Notes under the pieces: generated by a model
Told to the model about the DNA's origin: nothing
Database searches by the model: none
The model's input: the letters and a program-made list of their open reading frames with translations, nothing else
Program-made: the position numbers and the translations under genes
Source of the DNA: Odontocerum albicorne
Lineage: Eukaryota > Arthropoda > Insecta > Trichoptera > Odontoceridae
Reading direction: 5' to 3'
Assembly (NCBI GenBank): GCA_949825065.1
Contig: OX463863.1
Span: 17,283,240-17,347,239 of the forward strand
DNA length: 64,000 nucleotides
In this document: positions 1 to 10,700 of the stretch, piece after piece
Layout: each line of letters starts with the position of its first letter
Numbering within the stretch: position 1 is the first letter of the stretch

Positions 1-14
1 CATAGCAGCATCAC

Positions 15-722
15 ATGGCATCAGTCACTCGTCGAAAATTATCATGCAGTAGCAGTTCAGTTGCAGCTGATACAGGTCAAACAACACCTGTCATAGTCAA
101 GGGAAAGACAATAGAGAAGGTTTTTTATTATGTATATCTGGGACATACAACAAGACTGGGTAAGGAGAATCAAGATGCTGAAATTGAGACAAGACGAGGT
201 CAAGCCTGGGCTGCATTTGGAAAGCTGTCCTTTGTTCTAAAATTTCCAAAATACGCAAGACATATTAAAAAATCCGTATTCGACTCCTGTGTCCTTCCAT
301 TGCTTACATATGGGCTGGAAACATCGGTGCTGAATAAACAGATTATGCACAAGCTCATGGTGACGCAGAGGGCCGAGGAGAGAAGAATATTAAGTATATC
401 TCTGAGCGATAGGAGAACCAATGAATGGATAAGGCAGCAGACCAAAGTAGCTGATGTTAACGAAAGAGTCGTCATTCAGAAGTGGAACTGGGCGGGACAC
501 ATTGCCAGATGTACAGATGATAGATGGACTCAGAGAGTGCTTGAGTGGCGCCCAAGATAGGGAAGAAGAAGTGTGGGCCGTCCACAGACACGGTGGTCAG
601 ACCGCATTAGAAGAGTGGCCGGGAGCAACTGGAAACGATGTGCCCAGGAAAGAGAGGAATGGAGGAAGAGAGGGAGGCCTATGTTCAACTTTGGACGGAG
701 ACGGGCTGATGATGATGAGCAG
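15..722 (+). pseudogene. LINE reverse transcriptase, C-terminal fragment
   Basis: Translation shows the post-catalytic part of a non-LTR endonuclease/reverse transcriptase: a YLGH-type thumb motif, then LLTYGLET, then the basic tail GRPQTRWSDRIRRVAG and a short Asp-rich end (RADDDE). The frame runs from about 15 to 720 but is broken by one in-frame TAG at 558-560, which splits a single conserved tail into two pieces. The palm with the FADD active site is missing, so this is a 5'-truncated dead copy. The tail style resembles RTE-like insect LINEs, but the clade is not proven. No poly(A) tail is visible. Confidence 0.75.
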
Positions 723-779
723 TTCTTTGTGCTCCTGCAAAAGTATTATAATCAATTACATGAGGCTGTATTTCTCCTT

Positions 780-2400
780 CAATTGGTGCATTGGTAATAT
801 GTTAGATGAACAACATGGATTCAGAGCTAAATGCTCAATAGAGACGAATGTATCGGACGTATGCGTCATCATAAAACAATTGTGTATTTTATTTCTTAAT
901 TGTTTTCTTGTTTGATGTATAATATTTGTATGTGTGTAGATATGTATGTTAGTTACAATTTGATGTTATTTGGTATTTTGTATGCGATATATTTGTTTGT
1001 TGGGGTCCGTTTGGTGTCACGACCGCAAAGGAAATGTGACTTGTGCGCGGTCACCTTTAGACTATATCGCTGGCTGGCCGGCCTCTGCATGCGCAAAACT
1101 CCCGAAAATGGTGGTATTTAGTGAGTTGTGAGCGCATGCAGTGGCGGAAAATGTCTCTTGCGATGAGCGATCGGCCGCACATAAGAAGCGCCAAAGACCA
1201 AATAAAGCAATCTCAGTTCACTCCACCTACCGACTTTTACTTGAAACCAGCTACTACTTGCCTAAGAGGAATCTCTTCACCCTGCTACCTTTTCACTGAG
1301 CTACGCCTCTGAACGTGACCCTAGCATTGCGCAGTAGTCATCCACCTATGTTACAGTTCTTTGTACCGGTGCCGTACAACGAATTTGATAACATTCACCA
1401 ACTGTGCAGCTAAATCACTAGATAAAAAAAACACAACTAGACTGTGCATATAGTGACATTGCAAAAGGATTTGACAAAGTTGATCATGAAACACTTCTTC
1501 AAAAATTGGAAAATTGTAATTTACCACTTTTAAAATTATTAGCTAATTATTTTCGAAATGGAAAACAGTTTGTCTCTTATGGGGTATTAACATCTGATCA
1601 GTTCCATGTTAACTCAGGTATTCCCCAGGGATCAAATCTAGGGCCGATGCTTTACTTATTTTCATTAATGATGTGGAACAAAAGTATACCTCACTAAAAA
1701 GTTTTTCTATTTGCGGATGACCTTAAATTGTTCCTCAAATATCAAGCATTGATGACTGAAGGAAACTCCAGGATGTCATCAATAATATATGAGTATATGA
1801 ATGGAACATTCGTAACAAACTCTTCTTTAACATATCAAAATGTTGTTTTACACATCATTAGAGAGTGGAAGATCTCTTCAATCTCTTTTGGTTCACTTTT
1901 TTGTTTGCTCAGGGGTAATCTAGTTAACCCATCCATCCTGAATAGTCTCAGTTTGTATGTTCCGGATATTTATTTGAGAAAACGCACCTATAGATTGTTC
2001 TATCAATCTATAAGTCAAACCAACTTGCCTTTGGAGGTGCCGGCAGGAAGAGCAATCCCACTTTTTAACCGTGTGTGTGTGTCCTCATATAGACGTGTTT
2101 CATGTGTTGCTCAGCTTCTTCAGGAGAAATCACTTAAATTTAGTGTAATAATAGTAATCATTTCATTTTTATACTACTCATATTTAACATGCTACATTTT
2201 GTCAAAACAAATGTTTTAGTGTAACATACACCTTTTAACTATTGTTCTTATCAAATACGTCCTAACATTTTGAATGGTTTAATACATGTTTTTTTTTTGT
2301 ACTTGTTATGCTTGGTCCTTGTACGAATAAGGGGAAACCTGTAATGTGCAAAGGACCTGAACAATAAATTAAAAAGAGTTAAATAATAAAATATCGTCAA
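780..2400 (+). pseudogene. Jockey/CR1-like LINE reverse transcriptase, split by an LTR
   Basis: The left part (about 800-848) encodes the EQHGFR motif of LINE reverse transcriptases. The right part (1384-1760) encodes GFDKVDHETLLQKL, SGIPQGSNLGPMLY and FADDLKLF, which are RT palm motifs. The two halves are one domain interrupted by the LTR at 849-1378; removing the LTR and one copy of its target duplication restores the RT alignment. The open frame at 1728-2219 continues into the C-terminal LINE region (VPAGRAIPLFNR). There is at least one frameshift near the A-run at 1422-1430 and a stop after 1694, so it is inactive. AT-rich 3' sequence ends near 2400. Confidence 0.8.
849..1378 (+). mobile_element. 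Solo LTR, family 1, copy 1 (530 bp)
   Basis: It begins TGTATCGGAC and ends CCGTACA, so it has TG..CA-type termini. It is flanked by the 5-bp direct repeat ACGAA at 844-848 and 1379-1383. An AATAAA signal at 1201-1206 suggests plus orientation. No internal retroviral-type coding sequence accompanies it, so it is a solo LTR. It sits inside the LINE RT frame. A related copy lies at 3290-3917. The parent superfamily cannot be told from the LTR alone. Confidence 0.85.
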
Positions 2401-2559
2401 TAATTCACGGTTTTATATAGTAAAAATAATATTAATCCAGCCAGTATGCAGAATACTATAGTGCAACAGAGCACGGGCTATTCATTTACGAAAAATTAGT
2501 TATATAAAATTTTGTTTCCTGTTGCTATTCTTCTTCTATTTAAAAATGTAACTCCACAA
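2401..2559. other. AT-rich spacer without recognised feature
   Basis: AT-rich sequence between the LINE tail and the decayed zinc-finger exon. I see no coding signal. Confidence 0.5.
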
Positions 2560-3289
2560 CTCAGTTTGAGGGTTTTTCGAGACTATAAGTCCTTCCATAA
2601 GAGATCAAATAACCATTTACTATAATATCTTCCCACAATTTCCCTAGCTTCAAGGGCTATCCACTATGAATCCTTAAATGGTGTATTCAACCTCTATTGT
2701 TGGAGATGGGTTTCCCATTCAGAATCCTTTCATGAAATTTAAAATAGGTTTGTACCATATTCACAGTTCTTAAATTCTCGTCACATTGCCAACAGCTGTA
2801 GAGCTTCTCTCCACTATGAATTATACGAGTATCACGATGTTTTAAATAATATTTCCTTAAGCATTTTTTCGAACGATTTCCACAGCTGTAGGGTTTCTTC
2901 TAAGAATGAATATTTGAATAGCAAAAAAAGTATTTGTTTGTGAGAATGTTTTTGCACAATTTATAGAACTCGAATTCTTAAATGGCGTATTAAATATGCA
3001 TTATATGAGAATGTCTCCACACATTTTTCCCGACTGTAGGGCTTTTGTCAACTGTGAATCCTTTCATGAGACTTAAACTACCTTTAGTTGAGAATATCTT
3101 GACACAATTACTGCAGCTTTACGGCTTCTCTCCATTATAAATCTGTGCATGACCTCTTTGCGAGAATGTCTGACCAGATTGTGGAGGTATACATAGGGCT
3201 TCCCTTCACTATGAATCCTTTAATGGCGTATCAAACTATAATACTCATATATAATCAGATATGTCTTTACAAATTTTTCACAGTTGTGG

Positions 3290-3917
3290 TGTATCGGACA
3301 TGTGCCGTCACCCGTGTGTGTTTGTATGTGATATGATGAAAAGGACACTGTGTGTAGATCTGTATAATCAAACTTATATTTGTATGTTATAATATCTGTT
3401 ATGTTCCTGTATTTGTATAATCTATGGTTTTATATGTAAATGTTATCTGAAATATGTATGTTTGTTTGAGTCCGATTGCGCTCGCGACCGCACAGGAAAA
3501 ATGTGCTGGCGGCGGAGGCATCGAGACTAAGGCCAAAGTCAGTCGAGCTAAGCGGCGCCCCGAGCCCCGAAAGTGGTTGTAATTTGCGGGTAACGGGCGC
3601 TTGCTATGACCGATTGACCATTAATATAGAGGGCCCAAAGTTGGCAAAAATATACTTCTCTACTGGACTACATCTGTGTTTTACTTCTCCTGAACTTTTT
3701 CAACTTCTACAGAGGAATCTCTACTCGACAAACCATCTTCACTTCACTGATCGCTCCGCTACAAGCCCCGCCCCTAGAGCAGTGGCGTAGCGTGGAAAGA
3801 ATATTTCGCCATTAATTAACTTTTGGTGATTGACGCTTTCGAAATCACTACCTGAATTCTACGAGCATTGTGCAGCAACCATACACCTATCTACAGTATT
3901 TGTACCTGTCCGGTACA
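3290..3917 (+). mobile_element. Solo LTR, family 1, copy 2 (628 bp)
   Basis: It starts TGTATCGGAC and ends CCGGTACA, and is flanked by the 5-bp duplication TGTGG at 3285-3289 and 3918-3922. Start, end and several internal blocks (the CGACCGCA block, the GAGGAATCTCT block) match the LTR at 849-1378, but the two are clearly diverged and differ by about 100 bp in length. It interrupts exon 3 of zinc-finger copy A between two decayed fingers. No internal retrotransposon genes are present. Confidence 0.85.
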
Positions 3918-5093
3918 TGTGGACTTTCTCTTAACTTTGAATCTTTTTATGATATTTTTAATGACCTAATTGTGAGAATGTCTTGGTCAACAAATGTCTA
4001 ATTGTGAGAATGTCTTGGTCAACAAATAGGGCTTCTCTCCACAAGGATTCACTTCATTGCTCATATCACCTGAACCTAAAAACATGTGAAAATCAAGAAA
4101 AAATATTAAAGGGTTTAAAAGAAACATCATCGATTATCTTTTTGTAACTAAGCATTTCTCAAATGTTTGTTCTTCGATTTATACAAGAGATCACTTGTAT
4201 TGAATTGACAACTATGAAAAAATTTGACTAGGAATGAAAAAAACATTTTAACTTTTTTATTTGTGTTAAGACTTAACTTGAATCCTATTTCAAACCACAA
4301 TGAGAAAGATAACAGTTGTTGATAATTTAATGATAAAATGAAAACTTATTCAGAATACAATCCAAATATTTACATTCATTTGTTATTACATGCGTGTCGC
4401 AAACATTTGTGCAGTATCCTCTTCTACATTTTCTTGTTTTATGAAAAAATCTGAACAAACTTCCAGTTCAAAATGCTGGGATTGCTTCAGTAAACTTATT
4501 TCTATAATCATTTCTTTACTGAATGTATTACAAGATGGCTGAGCCTTACTATCTATGAAAAAAACATACAAGATCAAATCTACTGAAGTGATCAAACAAA
4601 AATTGATACACATGTATTGTCATTTTTCTAAAGTTTATTTGACCGCCATTAATTTATTTTACACATGACAAGAAATATACATAATTTGCGAAAAAACAAC
4701 AAGTAATTTAATTTGGATACACAATTTTAATAGATCTGGGTTTGTTGCCTTTCATTTGTCGTGTCCCTAGTTAACTAGGCTTTTGCCTGTATCTCACTGA
4801 GGACAAATTATGCGTAGCTTGTTGGTGTGCCAGTAGACTTTTAAAGTGGATTTCTCATATTTTATAAATTATCAATCGCAATATATTTTGGCATGATTTT
4901 ATATAAAGAACTAAATAAAATTTGTACATTGCGTTACATATTTGATGTTTCTTAGAATGGAGATAACTCTGAATTTAATTCAGAGACAGTAAACCATTGG
5001 ATTAGATCAAAATGAGGCATTAAACATAACAGAACGTCGACGTTCAGTGATTATTCCCTTTTTTTCAGTGTTTTAAATATTTTTCAAAACAAA

Positions 5094-5169
5094 AACATTC
5101 TGGCCTACAGGTACACACCACCTTCTCCATGCCTGGTATGGAATATGTGGTGTGTACCTGTTGAATGTT
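5094..5169. repeat. Intron-1 hairpin, copy A
   Basis: Perfect 14-bp inverted arms (CAGGTACACACCAC at 5108-5121 and its complement at 5147-5160) within weaker outer arms AACATTC/GAATGTT. The same hairpin occurs beside exon 1 of every zinc-finger copy. Confidence 0.85.
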
Positions 5170-5235
5170 TGTCATATCTCTCATATTTATTTTATTTTTA
5201 CAATATAAATGTATATATAGGATTATCATCAACAT

Positions 5236-5409
5236 CGATTTTAGTGTAAAGGAACTATCTCAATGGTACTGATGCAAGGTAATCACTACCCCAGCTGCCA
5301 ACCTGTCAAAACGAGCTGATTATATCAAGCAGTGCACACTGATACAAACAATCACAGTGAATACCTGACAATTTTTAGTACCCGGAACATCACAATCCTC
5401 CAGCAGCAT
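5236..5409 (-). other. 5'-flank fragment of the zinc-finger unit
   Basis: This matches, in reverse orientation, sequence at 46720-46830. It includes the GGGGTAGCGATCAC-like block and the CACTGTGATT block found upstream of the other zinc-finger copies. It joins the broken exon 1 of copy A directly. No coding potential. Confidence 0.6.
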
Positions 5410-6060
5410 CTAAGGATGAAAGGTCAATGCAAGGTAGGTAATCATGTCAAAAGTCAATGCAAGGTGAATTCTTACATGAGATTTTAAAGAGCTGAATCGT
5501 TACTGCTGATGAAACTTGGGTTCATCATTATGAGCCTGATTCAAAGTAGGATTCCATTCAGTGACATAAAAAGGTCACACAGTCCCCTAAGATGTTAAGT
5601 GTCGCAATCGGCTGAAAAAATTATGGATACAATTTTTTGCTATGCAAAAAACATACTGCTGATAGATTACAAAGATAAGGGAATCACAATAACTAGAGAT
5701 TACTACTCTGGTCTGCTGATGCAGTTAAAAGAAGCTGCGAAAGAGAAAAGCAGAGGGAAATGGACAAGAGGGGTGCTGTGCTGCTTTTGTGTGACAATGC
5801 ATCCATGCGCAAAAGCAATTCTGCCTTGGTTACTCTTCACAACTTGTGCTTCCAAATATTCAATCACCCTTAACACAGCTCAGACCTGGGTCCGCCTGAT
5901 TTTTATTTGTTTCCAAATATGACAAAAGAACTTCGAGTGAGGAAGGACGATGAAGAAGTTAAATGTGCAATTTTGACTTATTTTGAGGGTAAAAGCAAAT
6001 CTTTTTTGTCTCGGGTATAAAAATAGGCTTTTTGAAAAATCTGAAAAATGAATTCAAGTT
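5410..6060 (+). pseudogene. Degenerate mariner transposase fragment 1
   Basis: Plus-strand translation recalls the catalytic half of a mariner transposase: a DETWVHHYEPDSK-like start near 5505, then LLIDYKDKGITITRDYYSGLL, then KEAAKEKSRGKW. The HDNAP block is frameshifted into unrelated residues, and the YSPDLAPS region survives only partly. Copies at 34020-34500 and 45950-46620 (minus strand) are the same insertion carried by duplication of the zinc-finger unit. No clear terminal inverted repeats remain. Confidence 0.75.
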
Positions 6061-6749
6061 AATGATGAACATATTGAAAAGAAAAAAAATATATATCCTT
6101 TTTCCCATTCATTCCGCGAGTTTATTGACCACCCTTCATTTATGCAACAAAAATACTAGGAAATGAAATTGTTAAAAAGTTTTTAAAAATTTATTTCAAA
6201 AATATTCTAAAAATAAACAATTTGCTATAAATATACATCTTAGGAATCTACACATTCGTGAATCATTTAAAATTATTCGTTTCAATATGCTACAATAGAT
6301 TAAAAGTCTCACAGCCTCGAAAAACAATAAAATAAATGTGTCCCATTAACATGAAGAGAACCAAATGTTTTCCGTACGTAGGATAAAGTACACAATCTGC
6401 AATGTAATTGATTTGAAAACCATGTGTTTTTCTCAATGGGCAACACTCGAAATTGGAGAATAGCAGAGGAAAGATATATACTTCTTTATAAATAGGAGTT
6501 TATGCCACTACTCAAGAAGAAAATAAGGAATGCTATGGAATTAAATTATCAAAAATTTAACAAATAAATTAATCGTAAAAAGTTTCTGTATAATTTGGAG
6601 ACACCAAAACTTTTGCAACCGAGTCACATTTACTATTGTTCGAATTAAAGAAGAAACTCGGTGATAATCCCACAGGCCCAATTATGTTTATGATTTATGA
6701 GTTACCAGAAAGTTATGTTTTATGAGATACCACAGTTCCAAGATTTCCT
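6061..6749 (-). other. 3' flank of the zinc-finger unit (copy B side)
   Basis: Homologous, in reverse, to 32940-34010 and 44860-45950: the CTCGGTTGCAAAAGTTTT block, the TCTTTCCTCT block and the stretch with AAATAAAT runs all recur. No coding potential was seen. It serves as a landmark showing that the duplicated unit extends beyond the exons. Confidence 0.65.
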
Positions 6750-7710
6750 AACAGTGATGATTTTGATATCCTAACAAAATACCTTACATAGGGTTTTCCT
6801 CCACAATGAATACATCAAGAATGTCTTCCACATTGGCCACACGTGCAGGCCTTTCTCCGCTACGAATCCTTGAATGGGGTATTTCTGTCTTTCTATGTCT
6901 GTCTAATGTCTTCACATATTTCTTACAGCTGCAAGGATTCTCTCAACTGAAAAGCTTTTCATGAGATTTTAATGTACCTTTAGTTGAGAAAGTCTTTGCA
7001 CAATTATCGCAACTGTACAGCTTCTCTCAACTACTCATATGAAGCCTTTCATGGGATTTTAAAGTATATTTAGCTGATAGTCTTTTCCTAATTATCGCAA
7101 TTGTACAGCTTCTCTCCACTATGAAGCCTTTCATGGGATTTTAAATGGCCTCTTCTTTGTGAGAATGTCTTACCACATTTTTCACAATTGTAATGCTTCT
7201 GTTCCCTATGAATCTGTTATGCTCCAGATAGAGGTTCTTTATTTCCTCAACTGGGATAACAGCAAGCGGCTGTGAGCACTTATTTATTGATATTTTGTCT
7301 TGGAAACTTGAGGATTCAATCTGTCAGGGTTTCATGAAACTCTTATAGGTTCTGCAGCATGTCTCCAAATCAAACTCTGGTGGTTGATCTTACTGTTTAT
7401 TAAAGTATAATACAATTCACTTCAAGAGCTTATTAATAAATGACACGGTTTGAATCATGCTTAGGGTTTTTATACACCTCACTGTAGTGTACAATACTTT
7501 CAAGACCACAAGTCACTTCCTATAACGCTTCATAACAAATCCATGATACGTATATTTAACTTCAATTATCAGAGAATGCCTTCTCCCAATTTTCACAACA
7601 TCTATTCACGATAAATCCTTAAATGGCGTATTTAACTCCTACGATTACATGATGTTTTTCCACAATTTTTACAGCTGTGAATCCTTAGATGAGATTTTTT
7701 TCCAAAATTT
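6750..7710 (-). pseudogene. Decayed zinc fingers downstream of gene B
   Basis: Minus-strand finger linkers and C2H2 fragments continue beyond the stop of gene B, with many frameshifts and stops. The same degenerate tail follows the stop of copy E (54125-54780) and copy C (30376-30870), so the ancestral array was longer and its distal part decayed before the duplications. The tail is interrupted by an LTR-like insertion at 7215-7537. Confidence 0.75.
7215..7537. mobile_element. Solo LTR, family 2 (323 bp)
   Basis: It begins TGTTATG and ends CATAACA, a 7-bp inverted terminal match typical of LTRs, and is flanked by AATC at 7211-7214 and 7538-7541. It splits one decayed finger-linker block. It is unrelated in sequence to the family 1 LTRs. 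No coding sequence. Confidence 0.7.
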
Positions 7711-10700
7711 TCAACTGTGAATCCTTAGATGAGATTTTAAATTACTTTTTTGTGTGAATCTCATATCACATTGTCCACAGATGTAAAGCTTCTCTCCACT
7801 ATGAATCCTTTCATGAGATTTTAAACTACATTTATGTGCGAATATCTTATCACATTGTCCACAGCTATAAGACTTCTCTCCGCTATGAATCCTTTCATGA
7901 CATTTTAAACTAGGTTTATGTAAGAATCTCTTATCACATTGTCCACAGCTGTAAGGCTTCTCTCCACTATGAATAATTTTATGAGATTTTAAATGTCTTA
8001 TTAGTGAGAATGTCTTATCACATTGTCCACATCTGTAAGGCTTGTCTCCAGTATGAATTGTTACATGAGATTCTAAAGACTTTTTGTACAGGAATATCTT
8101 ATCACATTGTCCACAGCTGTAAGGCTTCTCTCCAGTATGAATCATTTTATGAGATTTTAAAGTACTGCTTTGTGAGAATCTCTTATCACATTGTCCACAA
8201 CTATAAGGCTTCTCTCCACTATGAATCCTTTCATGAGATTTTAAAACACGTTTTTGTGAGAATCTCTTATCACATTGTCCACAACTGTAAGGCTTCTCTC
8301 CAATATGAATTATTTCATGAGATTTCAATTCACTTTTTCGTAAGAATCTCTTATCACATTCTGCACAACTGTAAGGCTTTTCTCCAATATGAATTATTTC
8401 ATGAGATTTCAAATCCCTTTTTCGAAAGAATCTCTTATCACATTCTGCACAACTGTAAGGCTTCTCTCCTGTATGAATTATTTCATGATATTTCAAATAC
8501 TCTTTTCGTGAGAATGTCTTATCACATTGTCCACAACTGTAAGGCTTCTCTCCAGTATGAATACTTTTATGAGATTTTAAAGTACTGCTTTTTGAGAATG
8601 TCTTATCACATTGTCCACATCTGTAAGGCTTCTCTCCAGTATGAATTGATAGATGACGTTTTAAACCAATTTTGGCTGGGAATGTCTTATCACATTCTGC
8701 ACAACTGTAAGACTTCTCTCCTGTATGAATTATTTCATGAGATTTCAATTCACTTTTTCGTAAGAATCTCTTATCACATTCTGCACAACTGTAAGGCTTC
8801 TCTCCAATATGAATTATTTCATGAGATTTCAATTCACTTTTTCGAAAGAATCTCTTATCACATTCTGCACAACTGTAAGGCTTCTCTCCAGTATGAATTG
8901 TTACATGACGTTTTAAACCAATTTTGGCTGAGAATGTCTGATCACATTCTGCACAACTGTAAGGCTTCTCTCCTGTATGGATTATTTCATGAGATTTCAA
9001 ATAAACTTTTCGTGAGAATGTCTTATCACATTGTCCACAACTGTAAGGCTTCTCTCCAGTATGAATCATTTTATGAGATTTTAAAGTACTGCTTCGTGAG
9101 AATATCTTATCACATTGTCCACAGCTATAAGGCGTCTCTCCAGTATGAATTGTTACATGAGATTCTAAAGACCTTTTGTACAGGAATATCTTATCACATT
9201 GTCCACAGCTGTAAGGCTTCTCTCCACTATGAATCCTTTCATGATATTTTAACTTCTGTTTATGAAAGAATTTCTTATCACATTGTCCACAACTGTAAGG
9301 CTTCTCTCTTGTATGAATTATTTCATGAAATTTCAATTCACTTTTTCGTAAGAATCTCTTATCACATTCTGCACAACTGTAAGGCTTTTCTCCAATATGA
9401 ATTATTTCATGAGATTTCAAGTCACTTTTTCGAAAGAATCTCTTATCACATTCTGCACAACTGTAAGGCTTCTCTCCTGTATGAATTATTTCATGAGATT
9501 TCAATTCACTTTTTCGTAAGAATCTCTTATCACATTCTGCACAACTGTAAGGCTTCTCTCCTGTATGAATTATTTCATGAGATTTCAATTCACTTTTTCG
9601 TAAGAATCTCTTATCACATTCTGCACAACTGTAAGGCTTCTCTCCTGTATGGATTATTTCATGAGATTTCAAATAACTTTTTCGTGAGAATCTCTTATCA
9701 CATTGTCCACAACTATAAGGCTTCTCTCCAGTATGAATCATTTTATGAGATTTTAAATGACTTTTTTGTGTGAATCTCTTATCACATTGTCCACATCTGT
9801 AACGCTTCCCTCCCGTATGAATCCTTTTATGAGATTTTAAAGTACTTCTTTGTGAGAATGTCTTATCACATTGTCCACATCTGTATGGCTTCTCTCCACT
9901 GTGAATCTTTTCGTGAGATTTTAAATTTTTTTTTTTTGAGAATGTCTTTGAACAATTTTCACAACTATAGGAGTTCTCTCCACTAGGATTATTTTCCTGA
10001 TTTTTTAATGAAGTACATTTTTGTGTGAATAGCTTTTTACAATTTTCAAAGTTGCAGAGATTGTCTCCACTATGAATTCTTGAATGGTGATTTAAATTCG
10101 AACTATTTGAGATGTTTCCACAATAGACAAAGCAATGAAAACCGTTTCCACTGCATTTTTTTTTACTGAATTGGTTACTCATATCACCTGAACCTTAAAA
10201 ACATGTGAAAATTAAGAAAAATAATGAAGGTTTTAAAAGAAAAATCAAGGATTAATTTTTTGCAACTAAGCATTCTCAAATGTTTGTTTTTCGATTTATA
10301 CCAGAAATAAATTGTATTGAATTGTCAACTAAGAAAAAATTTGACGGGGAATGAAAAAAACATTTAAACTTTATTATTTGTGCTAAGACTTAACTTGAAT
10401 CCTATTTCAAACTAAAATAAAAAAGATTATACTTTTGATAATTTAATGAAAAAGTGAAAACTTATTCAGAATACAATCCAAATATTTACACTCACTTGTT
10501 ATTGCATGCGTGTCGCAAACATCAACAGTCTCTGTGTTACTGACCCGATCACATTCCTTTTTTATATCTGCTTCCTGTATGTCAATAGCAAAGTCAGGGA
10601 ATACTGGCGCAGTATCTTTTTTTACATTTTCTTGTTTTATGAAAAAATCTGAAAAATCTTCTAATTCAAAATCGTGAGATTGCTTCAGTAAACTCGTTTC

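Larger units (their letters stand above)
2560..5235 (-). pseudogene. Zinc-finger gene copy A (decayed)
   Basis: On the minus strand this keeps the exon order of the family. Exon 3 starts at 4075, after the conserved acceptor and GTTCAGGTGATATGAG sequence, and runs down to about 2560 as broken C2H2 fingers with many stops and linkers of the IHSGEK type. Exon 2 (4552 down to 4380) still encodes AQPSCNTFSKEM and FIKQENVEEDTA, but has lost an internal stretch of about 90 bp, and its donor GT has become AT. Exon 1 is gone except for a few bases of its 3' side near 5230, where the copy is cut off. An LTR has landed inside exon 3. It cannot make the family protein. Confidence 0.85.

Noticed and set aside
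5599..5922. 107-codon open frame taken as a gene
   Set aside because: Part of a frameshifted mariner transposase; its second half is read in the wrong frame.
8004..9773. 589-codon plus-strand open frame opposite the gene B finger array (and shorter ones opposite C, D and E)
   Set aside because: Its residues repeat with the finger period (SYHIVHNCKASLQYE) and arise because the antisense of the repeated finger codons lacks stops. No start context or independent conservation.
7711..10182. Regularly spaced 84-bp repeats resembling a repeat-spacer array (CRISPR-like)
   Set aside because: The period equals one C2H2 finger plus linker (28 codons) and it translates perfectly; the genome is eukaryotic.
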